A DNA stretch of 64,000 nucleotides from Magicicada septendecula (lineage: Eukaryota; Arthropoda; Insecta; Hemiptera; Cicadidae). The stretch is taken from NCBI GenBank assembly GCA_034769895.1, contig CM068367.1:89401399-89465398 (forward strand), given 5' to 3'. The position numbers were made by a program, and so were the translations under genes. This document shows positions 11,081 to 22,532 of the stretch, piece by piece. Each line of letters begins with the position of its first letter. Position 1 is the first letter of the stretch. The notes under the pieces are model-generated. The model had not been told where the DNA came from. It was given only the letters and a program-made list of their open reading frames with translations, and did no database searches.

Positions 11081-14000
11081 ATAAAACGATATTACAAACT
11101 TATTTTTTAATTTAATTTAATTCGGATGGTGTGTAGTAACGTAGCTAATGTCTTCTGGTCTTCGTTATGCTCTCACTGTTGGTCTTCACTTTTGTAATAA
11201 AACCATAATATAATCGTAATTGTAGTAGTGTTCTGGTATAATATTACCCAGAATAATTTTTATGGTGTGTATGTGTAGTAGTGACGTTCCGCTCTGGGAA
11301 ACGTCGATTTGGTAATGTTCCTGGTCTTTGTTGTTATCAAATAAACTCGGTGTATATTGCTGTGGTAGCAATTTGAAATAAAATATAAATTTAAAATTTA
11401 TATTTATAAAAAAAAATAAATTCTGAAAAAAATGTTTTCGGTGTATTTATGTTCTTAAAATTTAGGAATAAATCGAGGTTGTTGATTGTAATTATAATTA
11501 TGATGGTATTGTGTTTATTCTGGTAATAAATTTCCGTTCTGTAAATTTGTTAACAAGATAATCCAGTTAACTCCAAGTTTAGATGAAAACGGCTCTCTTC
11601 TTCTTATTCTTGAAAGGTGGTAGGTTCACATATACTGCCTTTAAAGGTTATCTAGTTTTCTTGATTAATTAACGGTTATGTCCTTTTATAAGAGAAATAA
11701 ACTTCAATTTACCAAAAAACAAACGTTTATTAAATAAAATAATAAATTTGGTTGATTAAATATCGATGTTACAATACCGTATCGACTCGCTCAGGGCCGG
11801 TCGATATAAGAATTTTACATTTGTATTATAACAATAGGTTCTTTAAACGGTTATTAATAGAAAAAGCCAGAGAAGGTCAGGGGCATGAAAGTATAACACT
11901 TACAATTCTAAAAATGTCTTAAATTTAAACAATACAATGGTAGCTATTAATAATAAAAGTTTATATATATAATTTTATTCAAACCCAAAGTGCAGCCCAC
12001 AGTCGTGTCTTATTGCGGTGATGATATTGGATCAAAATGGCCGCCTGACGCATGCGCGTTGATAGCTTCTAATGTTGACGAAGTACTTGTTGGAATAAAT
12101 ATGTCCTTTCTTCGGTTAAATGTTCTTCGCAATTGTATATGATCTTCTGGGGTATAGTTTATTGTCACTGGTGTATGATGGGATAGTTCACTTGGTGTAA
12201 AAATGTTGTTCAATGGGTATATCTACTGGTGTTTATGTGTGTCAGTTTAACCTCGAATTTTCACTTGGTATTTGGTGCGATTTCAGTGTTATTTCATTTA
12301 ATTAGTTATATGTGATTCCGTTTATTGGTGTTATGTAGTTCATAGGTCAACTTCACCACTTCACAATAATTAAAATAGTTAAAAAATTTAATTTTACACA
12401 AAATGGTTCCGAACTCTGTTCTAACGTAACAGCCATTAAAGGTTGGTTCTATCAAATATTCACATTAAGTGCTCTCTTCAAGGTTTAATAATGAACTGTC
12501 TGGATTTCCTTCATCTCATGAAAATCTTAGCCTATATAATATATCTCATACATTGTTTCAAATCATTTTAACTTCCGACACATTTTAAAATCGTACATTA
12601 TGCTCAGAAAGTAATTTCGTTATTAGTTAACTGTTTGAAATATTAAATACATATTCGTTTTCACTATTCTATTCTACTTATTTTGATAGTAATTAAGTTA
12701 GTGTTACAAAGTTTTATCTGAAAATTATATTTCTTATATTTTTTGGGAGGTAGGCCTAAAATTATACTTCCTGTCTTCTAAGCAAATAATAGCCATTTTC
12801 CCTAATATAATTATTATTCTATTAAATCTGAAATTGATATAATTATCAATTCTCACTTATTTTATTGCAATTTAGTTTATTATTAATGGTTTTTAAAATA
12901 CAATTCATTTGTATATGACTCCCCCTATGGTAATGTCAGTGAATCTATTTCAGTTCTAATGGTATTTTATTAGACAAATAAATAATTTTACTCATATAAT
13001 GACCATATCTTTAGAAAGCCTTATTTACATAGTATATAATATGTTGAGTTTATTTTGCATAAATATTGTCAGTTTAACTGGCTTATAAGACTAGGTTTAT
13101 TAATTATTCTGCAGTTTAAATTCATTATATGGCCTAGATTTGATGTGTGGCTAATTGCAAAATGTTTTATTAATGTAGTTATTTTATATCCTTCTCTGAC
13201 TTCTGATTCTTACATAGTTGATTAAAATTTAATTCCTTGACTGGTATAACAGTAATTATTGATTATATAATTAACATATAACACCTCTCTATATTAAAAC
13301 TGGTGTTCTGAATAACATTGTTTTGTATATCACCTAATAACATAATTAAAAATATTCTATAACATCTGAATGATAGCTATCTTTATACAGGGCATTCCTA
13401 AATTAAAATGAACAATAAAATAACAAATTATAACACTAATATTTCTTATGAATAATCCTTACTTATCTAATTATTATATGTAATAGGAACCTAATATCCT
13501 GGTTACATATAATGGTTAACATCTTTTACTACTTCAACTTAACAGTTGGTTCTGTAATTCCCCATTTTACAGGATTTATGCCCCCTCTTAAAGTATAACT
13601 CTGGCTATCTAAGTTATATTCCATTCTATGGAATGTTCATACAGCTTTAGTAGCTTTTTATTAGTAATATTACTATTTCATTATCAAAGTAGACACTGTT
13701 CACAAAACTTAAAGTTTATTACTTTGTACTGTAACTCATGCACCTTTTTAAAGTTTATTAGTTATAATTTGATCACTTACACTTGTCCATGGTGAATTAT
13801 TAATATATTTACTAGTCTTTTTCTAGTTTCTAACATGAAATATTCAACCATGGGGGAACTGTGTAGATTTGTTTATACAAACTAAACAATAACTTTTTGA
13901 ATACACTAATATTTAATACTACTAACACTTTTAGTTTTTTGTCAGTTTTACAGTGATATGGTTTTTTGGGGTGTTATACTTTCTCTTTGGACATTCATTG

Positions 14001-15394
14001 ATTTTGGGGTTTTTGGGGTTCTTTCCCTATGGGGTTTTTGTTTTATATGGGTCGTCTCACTTCTTTCTTCTTTCTTCTTTAGTTTTGGTTATTCTTCCTT
14101 CTTCTTTCTTCAGTAGTTTTAGTTTTGACTATTCTTCTTTCTTCTCTAGTTTTAATTATTCTTCTTTCCTCTTTGAGTTTGGTTATTCTTCTTTCTTCCT
14201 TCTTCAGTAGATTTAGTTTTGATTATTCTTCCTTCTTCTCTCTTCAGTAGATTTGGTTATTCTTCTTTCTTCTTTAATTTTAATTATTCTTCTTTCTTCT
14301 TTGAGTTTGGTTATTCTTCTTTCTTCCTTCTTCAGTAGATTTAGTTTTGATTATTCTTCCTTCTTCTCTCTTCAGTAGATTTGGTTATTCTTCTTTCTTC
14401 TTTAGTTTTAATTATTCTTCTTTCTTCTTTGAGTTTGGTTATTCTTCTTTCTTCCTTCTTCAGTAGATTTAGTTTTGATTATTCTTCTTTCTTCCTTCTT
14501 CAGTAGTTTTAGTTTTGATTATTCTTCTTTCTTCAGTAGTTTTGGTTATTCTTCTTTCTTCTTTAGTTTTAATTATTCTTCTTTCTTCTTTGAGTTTGGT
14601 TATTCTTCTTTCTTCAGTAGTTTTGGTTATTCTTCTTTCTTCTGTAGTTTTAATTATTCTTCTTTCTTCTTTGAGTTTGGTTATTCTTCTTTCTTCCTTC
14701 TTCTGTAGTTTTGGTTATTCTTCCTTCTTCTTTCTTCTGTAGTTTTAATTAGTCTTCTTTCTTCTTTCTTTAGTAGTAGTAGTTTTGGGTTATTCTTCTT
14801 TTTTCTTTCTTCAGTAAATTTGGTTATTCTTCTTTCTTCTTTGTTCAATAATTTTAATTATTCTTCCTTCTTCTTTCTTCAGTGATTTTAATTATTCTTC
14901 TTTCTTCTGTAGTTTTAATTAGTCTTCTTTCTTCTTTCTTTAGTAGTAGTAGTTTTGGGTTATTCTTCTTTCTTCTTTCTTCAGTAAATTTGGTTATTCT
15001 TCTTTCTTCTTTAGTTTTGATTATTCTTCTTTCTTCTTTCTTCAGTAGCTTTGATTATTCTTCTTTCTTCAGTAGTTTTGGTTATTCTTCTTTCTTCTGT
15101 AGTTTTTCGCTGTGTATGCCTTTGTTTCTTCTGGTCTGGTTTCCTTGTCGGGGTATTTTAATTGCCTGTTTCTATCTTTTCTGGGTAATTTTGTTATTAA
15201 CATTTTTAGTCTTCTGGGTTTTTATTTTTGTATTATATTATATTATTTGCAGAATTTTTCTTTATTTAACCTTTCTTGTGAATATATTAGTAAATAGTGC
15301 ATTTTAATTGATTCTCATCTGGATATTCCATATATTAAAGCTTTATCAACGATCATTGAGTAATGTATTTGTGTGGATTATCTGTCACGCTACA
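11078..15394 (-). repeat. Gypsy-2 left LTR (element 3' LTR), 4,317 bp
   Basis: Nearly identical to 22533-26850 throughout. It starts after the (AT)n tract with GTAATAAAACG and ends with CACGCTACA, where the internal sequence (GATTGCTC) begins. It contains AT-rich unique sequence plus a pyrimidine-rich minisatellite (14043-15112). The open frames on the plus strand here (FGYSSFF-type) are translations of that minisatellite, antisense to the element, and I do not regard them as genes. Confidence 0.93.
14043..15112. repeat. TTCTTC-type pyrimidine minisatellite in the left LTR
   Basis: About 1.07 kb made of TTATTCTTCTTTCTTC-type units separated by short TTTAGTTTTGA / TTTGAGTTTGG spacers. Part of it shows a higher-order period of about 128 bp (for example 14215 and 14343). 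The sense strand of the element is almost pure purine (GAAGAAAGAAGAATAA). The same array is present at 25500-26567 with few differences, so it was copied as part of the LTR. Confidence 0.9.
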
Positions 15395-16657
15395 GATTGC
15401 TCTCTTCCAGAAGTGATTAGTTCAGATCATACTTAGTTTGTCTGAAGTAATTGCTTATGACATTATATTATAAATTATATTTCTTTATTTCCTTCACATT
15501 TCTAAAATTTTTTCTTCTATATTTTTGAGCTTATCTATATTTCATTATTAACTGGATTCTTACTGATAGTAATAGTCATCTGAGGTTCGTTATTTTTTAT
15601 TTTTCCATTTTCTTTTTAACTTGGTTCTTTATCCTTGGGATATTTATTCCCTAACATTCCCTAATACGTTAGCTGGGGCAGTGTCCAGAGGGGCTCTGTA
15701 GGCTTCACACTCTGCTGGCCATACTACGTCATTTATTGATTACAGAGGTAAATCATCTCTGATCAATACATAATAATACTGCTGGACTTATCTCAGACAG
15801 TTATTAATAAAAATTATATAAGAATAGTCCACCTTATGACTATAAAAAAAAATTAAATATCTTTGGATATTTCACTTCGTATACGAACAGATCTATTAAT
15901 ATTTCTATCTTAGTCAATTCCTATCTCAGTTATTTTTCTCAATGGTTATCTCTGCTGGCATTTTATTTCTCCTTGTGGTTGGAAGCTGGTATAATATAAT
16001 CATCACTTATTATTCAGTGTAAAGTTTTTAATTCTATGTCATATTTTGACTGTTATTACAATCTCCTTCTGGTCCTTGGTAACATATATTTTGTATTATA
16101 TTTTTGTTCCTTTCTTAATTCTTATGAATCGTTCCACTAGTATTATGTTTTTGCAATTACTCTTTTAATTGTACTTCTTATAATTAACATTTATTATATG
16201 ATCATATTTTTCTTATGGATTTATTTATATATAGTTTTTCCTTTCTTTTTCAAAATTTTATTCTGCTCTTGCTTTTTATCCAAATGCACTCTTTAATTAT
16301 TAATTCCATATGTTTAATATCTCTGTTTATTTGACATAAAATTCTCATTAATTTTACTTCACAATAAGTTTATTCATTTAAATTGTATCAGTGGTTTGTA
16401 CTGCCATTTCTTTATTCTTGAAAGTTTTTCAGAATTGGTCCCATATATAATTGTTTGTAATGTGTTATCCAAATTCCCTTTCTCCTTGTTCATTTCTAAA
16501 AGTTGTTTTTAAGATAAGGTAGTAAGTTGTTCTTACTTGGGTTTTTGAATTTTTTTAATAATTTTCTTCTTAGATTGTTTCCTAAATAGTAGGTAGTAAG
16601 TTGTTCTTACTTCTTTTTTGAATTTTTACGTTATTCTCCAATTTTCCACCCATTCAA
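15395..16657 (-). other. Gypsy-2 region downstream of pol, including the polypurine tract site
   Basis: 1.26 kb between the pol stop and the 3' LTR, very AT-rich, with no env-like frame on the sense strand. Immediately beside the LTR the sense strand reads CTTCTGGAAGAGAGCAATC, whose purine-rich part is the only candidate polypurine tract. A short direct repeat containing AGTAAGTTGTTCTTACTT occurs at about 16530 and 16594. Confidence 0.55.
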
Positions 16658-19600
16658 TTACTCATAATATTTTTTCATGGAAGCCTGGTTATATACTCCC
16701 TTTATTCTTTCTGAATCGATTTCTTTTATTTCATAGGTATTATTATTTTTCAGATTGGATATTATATATGGTCCGGTGTATAATAGCAATAACTTCTTCG
16801 TTATTCCTTCCAGTGTGCTGGGTAATTCACGATTTCTTAACAAAATTTGTTCTCCCTTTTCATATATTATTAATTTACCACTAGCCCTTTGATACTTATT
16901 TTGCCGTTTCAACTGGTCTTCTGCCACCTTGTTATAGAATTTAGCTTTATCAAATCTGCACACATGGTTACTGGGGAACTCGAGGATATCTGTGATCTCT
17001 CGTGGGGGTGGTTTCTCGTACATAGCAGAATATGGGGTTATCCCTATAGCTGGATGGTATGCTAAGTTGAGGAATTCCTCCGTGGCTTCTAGATAGTCTT
17101 GCCACCTTTTTTGTTGATGGTGACAATAAGTCCTGAGGATCCTCCCCACTTCTCGCAACACCCGCTCTGCCGGATTACTGCTCGGATGGTAGACCGAGGT
17201 CTTGTATGTACGAATGCTCATTGACAATAATGTATCCCGCCATTTTCCACCCTTAAACTGGGTTCCATGATCAGTAATGATCGAAGATGGTTTCCCCAGG
17301 TGCGGGATATACTGTTCAGTTAGTATCCCCAGAATTTTCCAGGTAGTCGCTCGATTAGTAGGGTATAGCTTAACATATTTGGTGAAGTGGTCCATTATGA
17401 TGGTTAGGTACCGATATCGGTGTCGACCTCCACTACGGGGAAATGGTCCGCAAATGTCTAGGAACACCTTCTCCAATTTCGCTTGGGAAGTGATTGGGAT
17501 CATCACACCTTCCTTCTTCTCATTATTAGTTTTTAACAGCTGGCAGATTTTACAATTCTTTATATACATTCGGACCTTTCTATTGATGTTTTTTATATAG
17601 CAGCTCTCCTCCAGAGCTTTTATTACCTTGAGGGCGCCCATATGCCCGTAACGTATGTGGTAATTCACTATCAATTCCTTTTCGATCTGTGTCGGAACAA
17701 TTACCTTCCAGATCTCTTCCTTCAAGGAGGTTTTAACGAACAATATTTGTTTATTCATCTGGTAATATTTAGCAACGGTTTCATCTCCCTCTTCTAGCCG
17801 AAGTTTGAGGTTTCTCAATTTTGGGTCCGCTTGTTGGTGGGTGCTCATGTTGGTCAATATTGTTGTTAAATCGGCTCTGTTGCTAAGAAGATGATATATT
17901 TTCAGCACGCTTTCTTTCTCCCCTTCGAAAGTTTGTTCTTCCACATTTACCCGGGATAACACATCCGCTACTATATTCTTTTTACCAGGAATGTACTCCC
18001 ATTGTAGATGGTATTCTTGAAGGGCAAGTATCCACCTCGTTAGTCTGCCATGGTTCAGTTTGCAGCTTTTTAAGAATGAAATAGATTTATGGTCAGTTCG
18101 GATAATAACGGGGTATCCCAAAATGTAAGTGCGGAACTTACCGCAAGCAAATACCACGCTCAGTAATTCTTTTTCCGTCACCGTGTAATTCCTTTCGCAT
18201 TGGTTCAAAGACCGGCTCGCAAAGCTAATTACTTGAGGTTGACCCTTCTCGTCCTCTTGATACAGTGTCGTTCCCAGACTGATGTTGCTGGCATCGCAAT
18301 TCATGAAGAACGGTAATTTAAAGTTTGGGTGGCGAAGTATTATAGTAGCCAGAAATTTGTCCTTGATTTGTTGAAAAATCCCCTCTTGTTCCTTACACCA
18401 TACCCATTTGTTTTTGGATGATAACTGAGGTTGAAACCTCGCGGTTAACTCTGAATATTGTTCCTGGAACTTTCTATAATAATTGCAGAGTCCCAGGAAT
18501 GACTGCAATTGCTTCCTGTTTTTGGGTGCCAGGAATTTCTGGATGGCTTCTACCTTTTCTGCCGACGGTGAGATTCCTTGATCGTCCAAGTTAAATCCTA
18601 AAAATTGCACTTCTCTGGCAATAAACTTGGATTTTTCCAACTTCAGCGTGACGTTACTGGCAGATAATTTTTTTAGCACATGTCCCACACGGTAACAGTG
18701 TTCCTCCCACGTCTCAGATGTTATCAGTAGGTCGTCAACGTACACGGTTGTAAACTGAAGTGCTTCTTGTCCCAATATCTGGTCCATGCAGGTCACAAAG
18801 ATGGCAACTGAGTTTACCAATCCGAAGGGCAATCTTTTGAATTGGTAATTACGCCCCTCGAATATGAAAGCCAGATATTGGCGACTCCGTGGGTGCAACT
18901 CTACCTGCCAGTATCCGCACACCGTATCCCAAGTGCTGAAGTATCGGGTACCATGGAAGCGTTTCAGGATTTCCTCAATCTCATCGGGCGATGTTCTATC
19001 GTTAATGATTTTCTTGTTTATTTCCCGTGCATCCAAACAAAGCCGGACTTCGCCGTTTTTCTTGGGAATTGCGACAATAGGGCTGGTGTATGGGGATTGG
19101 CTATGTTCTATAATATCGTTATTAATCATTCGATTGATTTCCGCTCTTACTGCCTCTTTTCGAGAATGCGCAATAGGGTAGGATTTCCTATTAAACTCTA
19201 CGGTATCTCGGAATTGAAGGGTACATTGATAATTTCTTACCTTGCCTGGCTCATCGGAAAATACGGAGCGGTATCTTTCATAAATTTGTATTAACTGATT
19301 CGCTTGAGTATTGGGTAATTTTTCTCTATTAATTCCGCTTCGGAAATCCCTTATCTCCTGTATTTTCTGGGACCATAAATCCTCGTCTGTAGTTTCATAT
19401 ACTATAGTGTTAGAAATGGTGTTAGTATTGGTATAATTTATGCTACGTATTTGCTGGTGGATACTGCTGGGAAGTGTTATCTCACTACCGACTAAATCGG
19501 CCGTCCAGGTCAGATCTCCGGTAAAGAGTGATACCTTCTCCATTCGTAAATCAATAATAGCCGAGTTCCTTCTCAGTACATCACATCCCACTAATATGTT

Positions 19601-20059
19601 GAAGGGTAATCCTGCCGCAATTAAGAAGACCATGTTCATAGCTATACCCTTACTAACGACATTCAATGATACTTGTTTTCTGATTGTCTTGTTTTGGCGA
19701 CCCGTGGCACCGATTAATATAATGTTATTTATAGGTAAGGTTGGCAATAGCTTACCACAATTTCCTTGGATTCTCTCCAATTCTGTAGTGTTAATTATGG
19801 ATACATTCGCACCGGTATCGATCATTAGTTGTGCGAATGTTCCTTCGACTTCTGCATTAATGTATATTATTTCATTATTTATTATAGGGAGGCGAGTGTT
19901 GTCCTCCTCCAGTAATTCATTTCGAATATTTTTCAAATAATTACATCGAATGATTGTAATTTTATTGGGATTATTTACTATTGGCAATTCCTTTACATAC
20001 CCAGGCGATAGAAGCAGCAAAAGGTCCTTATTGTTTATCACTGCCTCCTCCCGTTTAAA
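16658..20059 (-). CDS. pol: Gypsy-2 Pol: protease, RT, RNase H, integrase
   Basis: An open frame of about 1,130 residues, intact. In the track-independent numbering from the GTG at 20041, domains in order are: retropepsin with LMIDTGANVSI (about residues 72-83); reverse transcriptase with YVDD near residue 434; RNase H with NCDASNISLGTTLY; integrase with an HHCC finger (HIRYGHMGALK...CKICQLLK), then LDICGPF, TDHGTQFKG and the E-containing NPAERVLREVG; and a GPY/F module (YTGPYIISNL) near residue 1090. No ATG opens the frame. Pol overlaps the end of gag in the -1 phase and is probably made as Gag-Pol by frameshifting at 20053-20059. All catalytic residues that I can identify are present, so this pol is potentially functional. 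Confidence 0.95.
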   Translation of the reverse strand, partial: FKREEAVINNKDLLLLLSPGYVKELPIVNNPNKITIIRCNYLKNIRNELLEEDNTRLPIINNEIIYINAEVEGTFAQLMIDTGANVSIINTTELERIQGNCGKLLPTLPINNIILIGATGRQNKTIRKQVSLNVVSKGIAMNMVFLIAAGLPFNILVGCDVLRRNSAIIDLRMEKVSLFTGDLTWTADLVGSEITLPSSIHQQIRSINYTNTNTISNTIVYETTDEDLWSQKIQEIRDFRSGINREKLPNTQANQLIQIYERYRSVFSDEPGKVRNYQCTLQFRDTVEFNRKSYPIAHSRKEAVRAEINRMINNDIIEHSQSPYTSPIVAIPKKNGEVRLCLDAREINKKIINDRTSPDEIEEILKRFHGTRYFSTWDTVCGYWQVELHPRSRQYLAFIFEGRNYQFKRLPFGLVNSVAIFVTCMDQILGQEALQFTTVYVDDLLITSETWEEHCYRVGHVLKKLSASNVTLKLEKSKFIAREVQFLGFNLDDQGISPSAEKVEAIQKFLAPKNRKQLQSFLGLCNYYRKFQEQYSELTARFQPQLSSKNKWVWCKEQEGIFQQIKDKFLATIILRHPNFKLPFFMNCDASNISLGTTLYQEDEKGQPQVISFASRSLNQCERNYTVTEKELLSVVFACGKFRTYILGYPVIIRTDHKSISFLKSCKLNHGRLTRWILALQEYHLQWEYIPGKKNIVADVLSRVNVEEQTFEGEKESVLKIYHLLSNRADLTTILTNMSTHQQADPKLRNLKLRLEEGDETVAKYYQMNKQILFVKTSLKEEIWKVIVPTQIEKELIVNYHIRYGHMGALKVIKALEESCYIKNINRKVRMYIKNCKICQLLKTNNEKKEGVMIPITSQAKLEKVFLDICGPFPRSGGRHRYRYLTIIMDHFTKYVKLYPTNRATTWKILGILTEQYIPHLGKPSSIITDHGTQFKGGKWRDTLLSMSIRTYKTSVYHPSSNPAERVLREVGRILRTYCHHQQKRWQDYLEATEEFLNLAYHPAIGITPYSAMYEKPPPREITDILEFPSNHVCRFDKAKFYNKVAEDQLKRQNKYQRASGKLIIYEKGEQILLRNRELPSTLEGITKKLLLLYTGPYIISNLKNNNTYEIKEIDSERIKGVYNQASMKKYYE

Positions 20060-22369
20060 TTCTCCTCATCTTGGTTATTAATAGGACCAACAGAGGCATC
20101 AGTGGGGAAACCTTGAGAAGGTTCCAGTCTTTCAGTTCTCGGTTCGTAGGTTTGTTCCCTGTTTGTATGCCGCTCCGGGTTATCTAGGCTGGTACTTCGC
20201 CTTGGCAGATTATAACTAGAGTTGTCCCGTTCTCGGCTTCTGTTTCGATCTTCGTACTCGTGTACGCTACTTCGTCGTTGCTGGTTATACCTGCGATGGT
20301 TGTTTCCTTCCGCCCGTATAAAATTTACCCGTGGTCGGGAGAACCTGTTGTTGTTGTTATTATGATTAGGGTAACCCCTATTGTTATTGTCAAACCGCTC
20401 GGTGTTATTGGTAGGATTGGTGTTTCTTTGTCTATTTACATAATTATTCGGGTAATAATTACCTCGATTACCGGAGAACCCGTTATTATTTCTGTTATTA
20501 TTCGGGTTTATATTCCCGTGGTTATTATTATTGTTGTTGTTACCATTCATGGGGTGTTGATTATGGTAATTCGGATTATATCTATTTCCTTGGTACCCAC
20601 TGTTGACTGGTTGACTATTATTGTTTGATGACGGATTATTTCGAACTTCTGGCCGCTCATTTCTTCTTCTGCTCTGCCTGTAATATTCTTCATTCTCATA
20701 GTTTTCCAATAGCTCCGTCATCGCCTGTATGGTCTTTATCTGACTACCTCTTCGAGCTCTTATGACCTCTTCGTCGTAATGATAAGAAAGCTTGTTCACC
20801 AGGCATTCCTCTGGTATGGCTGGTTCCAGGTGCTTGGCCAGGCACACCTTCCCAAGAAAGTACGCAGTCATGGTACTGCCAAACTGAGTTCTATATCGGC
20901 CATTGCACATGTTGTCCCTTTTAAAATCTGGGTGGTCTCTGACCAATACTTAGACTTGAACAAACTTTTGAACTGCTGATAATCGGTTATTTCGCTCCTG
21001 TTCGCCATCCACCAATTGTCCGTCATATCACGGAATGATTCGTCTAACAGTTCACGATTATTGGACCATCGATTACTTTTATGTTTGGCCAGATATTCCT
21101 CGATACGGGCCAAGAACTCCATTGGCTTCCTTTTATATTGGCGGAAGTTAAGCCACTCTCTGTTCTCGTTGATTGGGATATTAGTAAAGCTGGTTGGTCG
21201 GCTCCGAATGGCTTCCATGTCCTCCTGGTTCTGTCTCACTTGACCCGTGATGTTAGTCATCGCTTCCTCCATTCCGTCACATCTTTCCGTAATTCGAGTT
21301 CGTACCTTGCTGAGTTCTTCCTGGCTTTCCTTTCGGTTTTCTTCTGCCTTCTTGCGAGTAGATTCTTCAAGATTGGTGACCTTGGTGTTCACCACTTCCT
21401 TGAACTCTTGTACCTCCACTTCCGTCAGCTGACATCTTCCATCAACTTCTCTTATCTGTTGGTTTATAGTTATGGTTTCGTCTTCCAGCTTTTTGGTCAT
21501 AGATTTCTTATTTTCCTTGAGTTCCTTGTTCATTTCCTTTCTTAATAGCTCCATTCGTTCGTCTAATCTGTCTAGATTCTCCTGGTTCACTTCCCGTAAT
21601 TCTTCCCGTAACAGTTGGTTATCTTCTCTTAACTCTTCCCTTAACTGTTGATGATCACTTTCGATTTTCTTATTGGTTTCTTCCATCTTTTCTTCCAAAT
21701 TCTTCTTATTTTCTTCCATTTTCTTTTCCACCTTCTTCTGGTTTCCTCAATTCCCTTATTGGTCCTTTCGATTTTACGGCCCAATTCTTCTTTTGTTTCT
21801 TGGTTGTCCTTCTTCAATTCTTCTTTTGTTTCTTGGTTGTCCTTCTTCAATTCTTCTTTTGTTTCTTGGTTGTCCTTCTTCAATTCTTCCTTTAAAGATT
21901 GGTTATCATTCTTCAACTCTTCTTTTGTTGCTTGGTTGTCCTTCTTCAATTCTTCTATGTTTTTATTTATATCACTCAAATTTTCCTTAGTGTAATCCAT
22001 TTTCTTACTGGTCTCTCCTATGTCCTTCCTTAATTTTTCTTCCATCTTCTTGCTGTTTTCTTCCATTTTCTTGCTGTTTTCTTCCATTTTCTTGCTGTTT
22101 TCTTCCATGTCCTTTTTCAAATCTTCTCTCATTTGCATGAACATTTCCATTAATTTGTCCATTTTACTTTCCTTTGTAGTCTTAGTTTTTTCTATCTCCT
22201 GGTCTTGGACATGGACGTCCCCTATTTGAGTGGGTATTTCGGGTTGTTCCTGTTCCACCCGTTCTATTATCTTTTCCACGTCCTCCACTGGTGTCGCCTC
22301 CTTATCATCCATATCGAGTTCTTTCTCGGCCTCCGCCGCTCTCTTCTTTGATGTGGCACGACGCAGCAT
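20038..22369 (-). CDS. gag: Gypsy-2 Gag: long repeat coiled coil, capsid, Asn/Arg-rich tail
   Basis: Minus-strand reading from ATG 22369. Residues 1-80 are charged. About residues 80-230 form a coiled coil with three SKKMEEN units, then several 11-residue KKDNQETKEEL units. The capsid core follows (WLNFRQYKRKPMEFLARIEE, FKSLFKSKYW, then TAYFLGKVCLAKHLEPAIPE). The tail is rich in Asn, Arg and Gly with no CCHC zinc knuckle. The frame changes near 21740 and again at 20919-20925. Both are -1 in sense, as a one-base loss would give, so this copy of gag reads in three segments. The second break coincides with a T TTA AAA heptamer and might be a real slippery site, but a deletion in the A-run is likelier. 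The gag stop TGA is at 20038-20040. Confidence 0.85.
20053..20059 (-). promoter_or_regulatory. -1 ribosomal frameshift heptamer U UUA AAC at the gag/pol junction
   Basis: The sense strand reads GAG AAT TTA AAC GGG in the gag frame, so T TTA AAC has the exact X XXY YYZ phasing. The gag stop follows five codons later. After a -1 slip the next codon is CGG at 20053, and the frame is open straight into pol. Five bases downstream, GAGGCAG can pair with CTGCTTC across a 23-base loop (one G-U pair), a candidate stimulatory stem. U UUA AAC is an established efficient slippery sequence. The phasing is seen directly; function is inferred. Confidence 0.85.
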
Positions 22370-22532
22370 CTTCCCTGATTCCCTGGCTGGCTAACCGCTG
22401 CCAAGCTGAATTAGAAATTGGGCAAGTAATTACAGCCTTTCAACCCCTAATTACAGCCCTTTAGTTGGACGCCAATTTTGTAATAAAACACGACGTCTGC
22501 CTCGTTCAAGCCCCGCGATGGAAGCCAAATTC
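22370..22532 (-). promoter_or_regulatory. Gypsy-2 leader with two primer-binding-site candidates
   Basis: Just inside the 5' LTR, sense-strand TGGCTTCCATCGCGGGGC (22510-22527) sits five bases from the LTR end GTTTTATTAC. A second unit, GTTTTATTAC plus five bases plus TGGCGTCCAACTAAAGGG (22457-22489), repeats the same arrangement 53 bases further in. The 3' LTR ends at the first unit, so TGGCTTCC is the positional PBS of this copy. I could not assign either to a tRNA. Confidence 0.65.

Noticed and set aside
11186..12213. Short minus frames (61 and 67 residues) duplicated exactly at 22641 and 23465
   Set aside because: The duplication is only the LTR pair. The frames are short, have no known motif, and stay intact merely because the LTRs are young.
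13953..15307. Plus-strand frames rich in FGYSSFF/SSF repeats, resembling a repetitive structural protein
   Set aside because: They are translations of the pyrimidine minisatellite in the gypsy-2 LTR, occur identically in both LTR copies, are open in several overlapping frames, and run antisense to the element.
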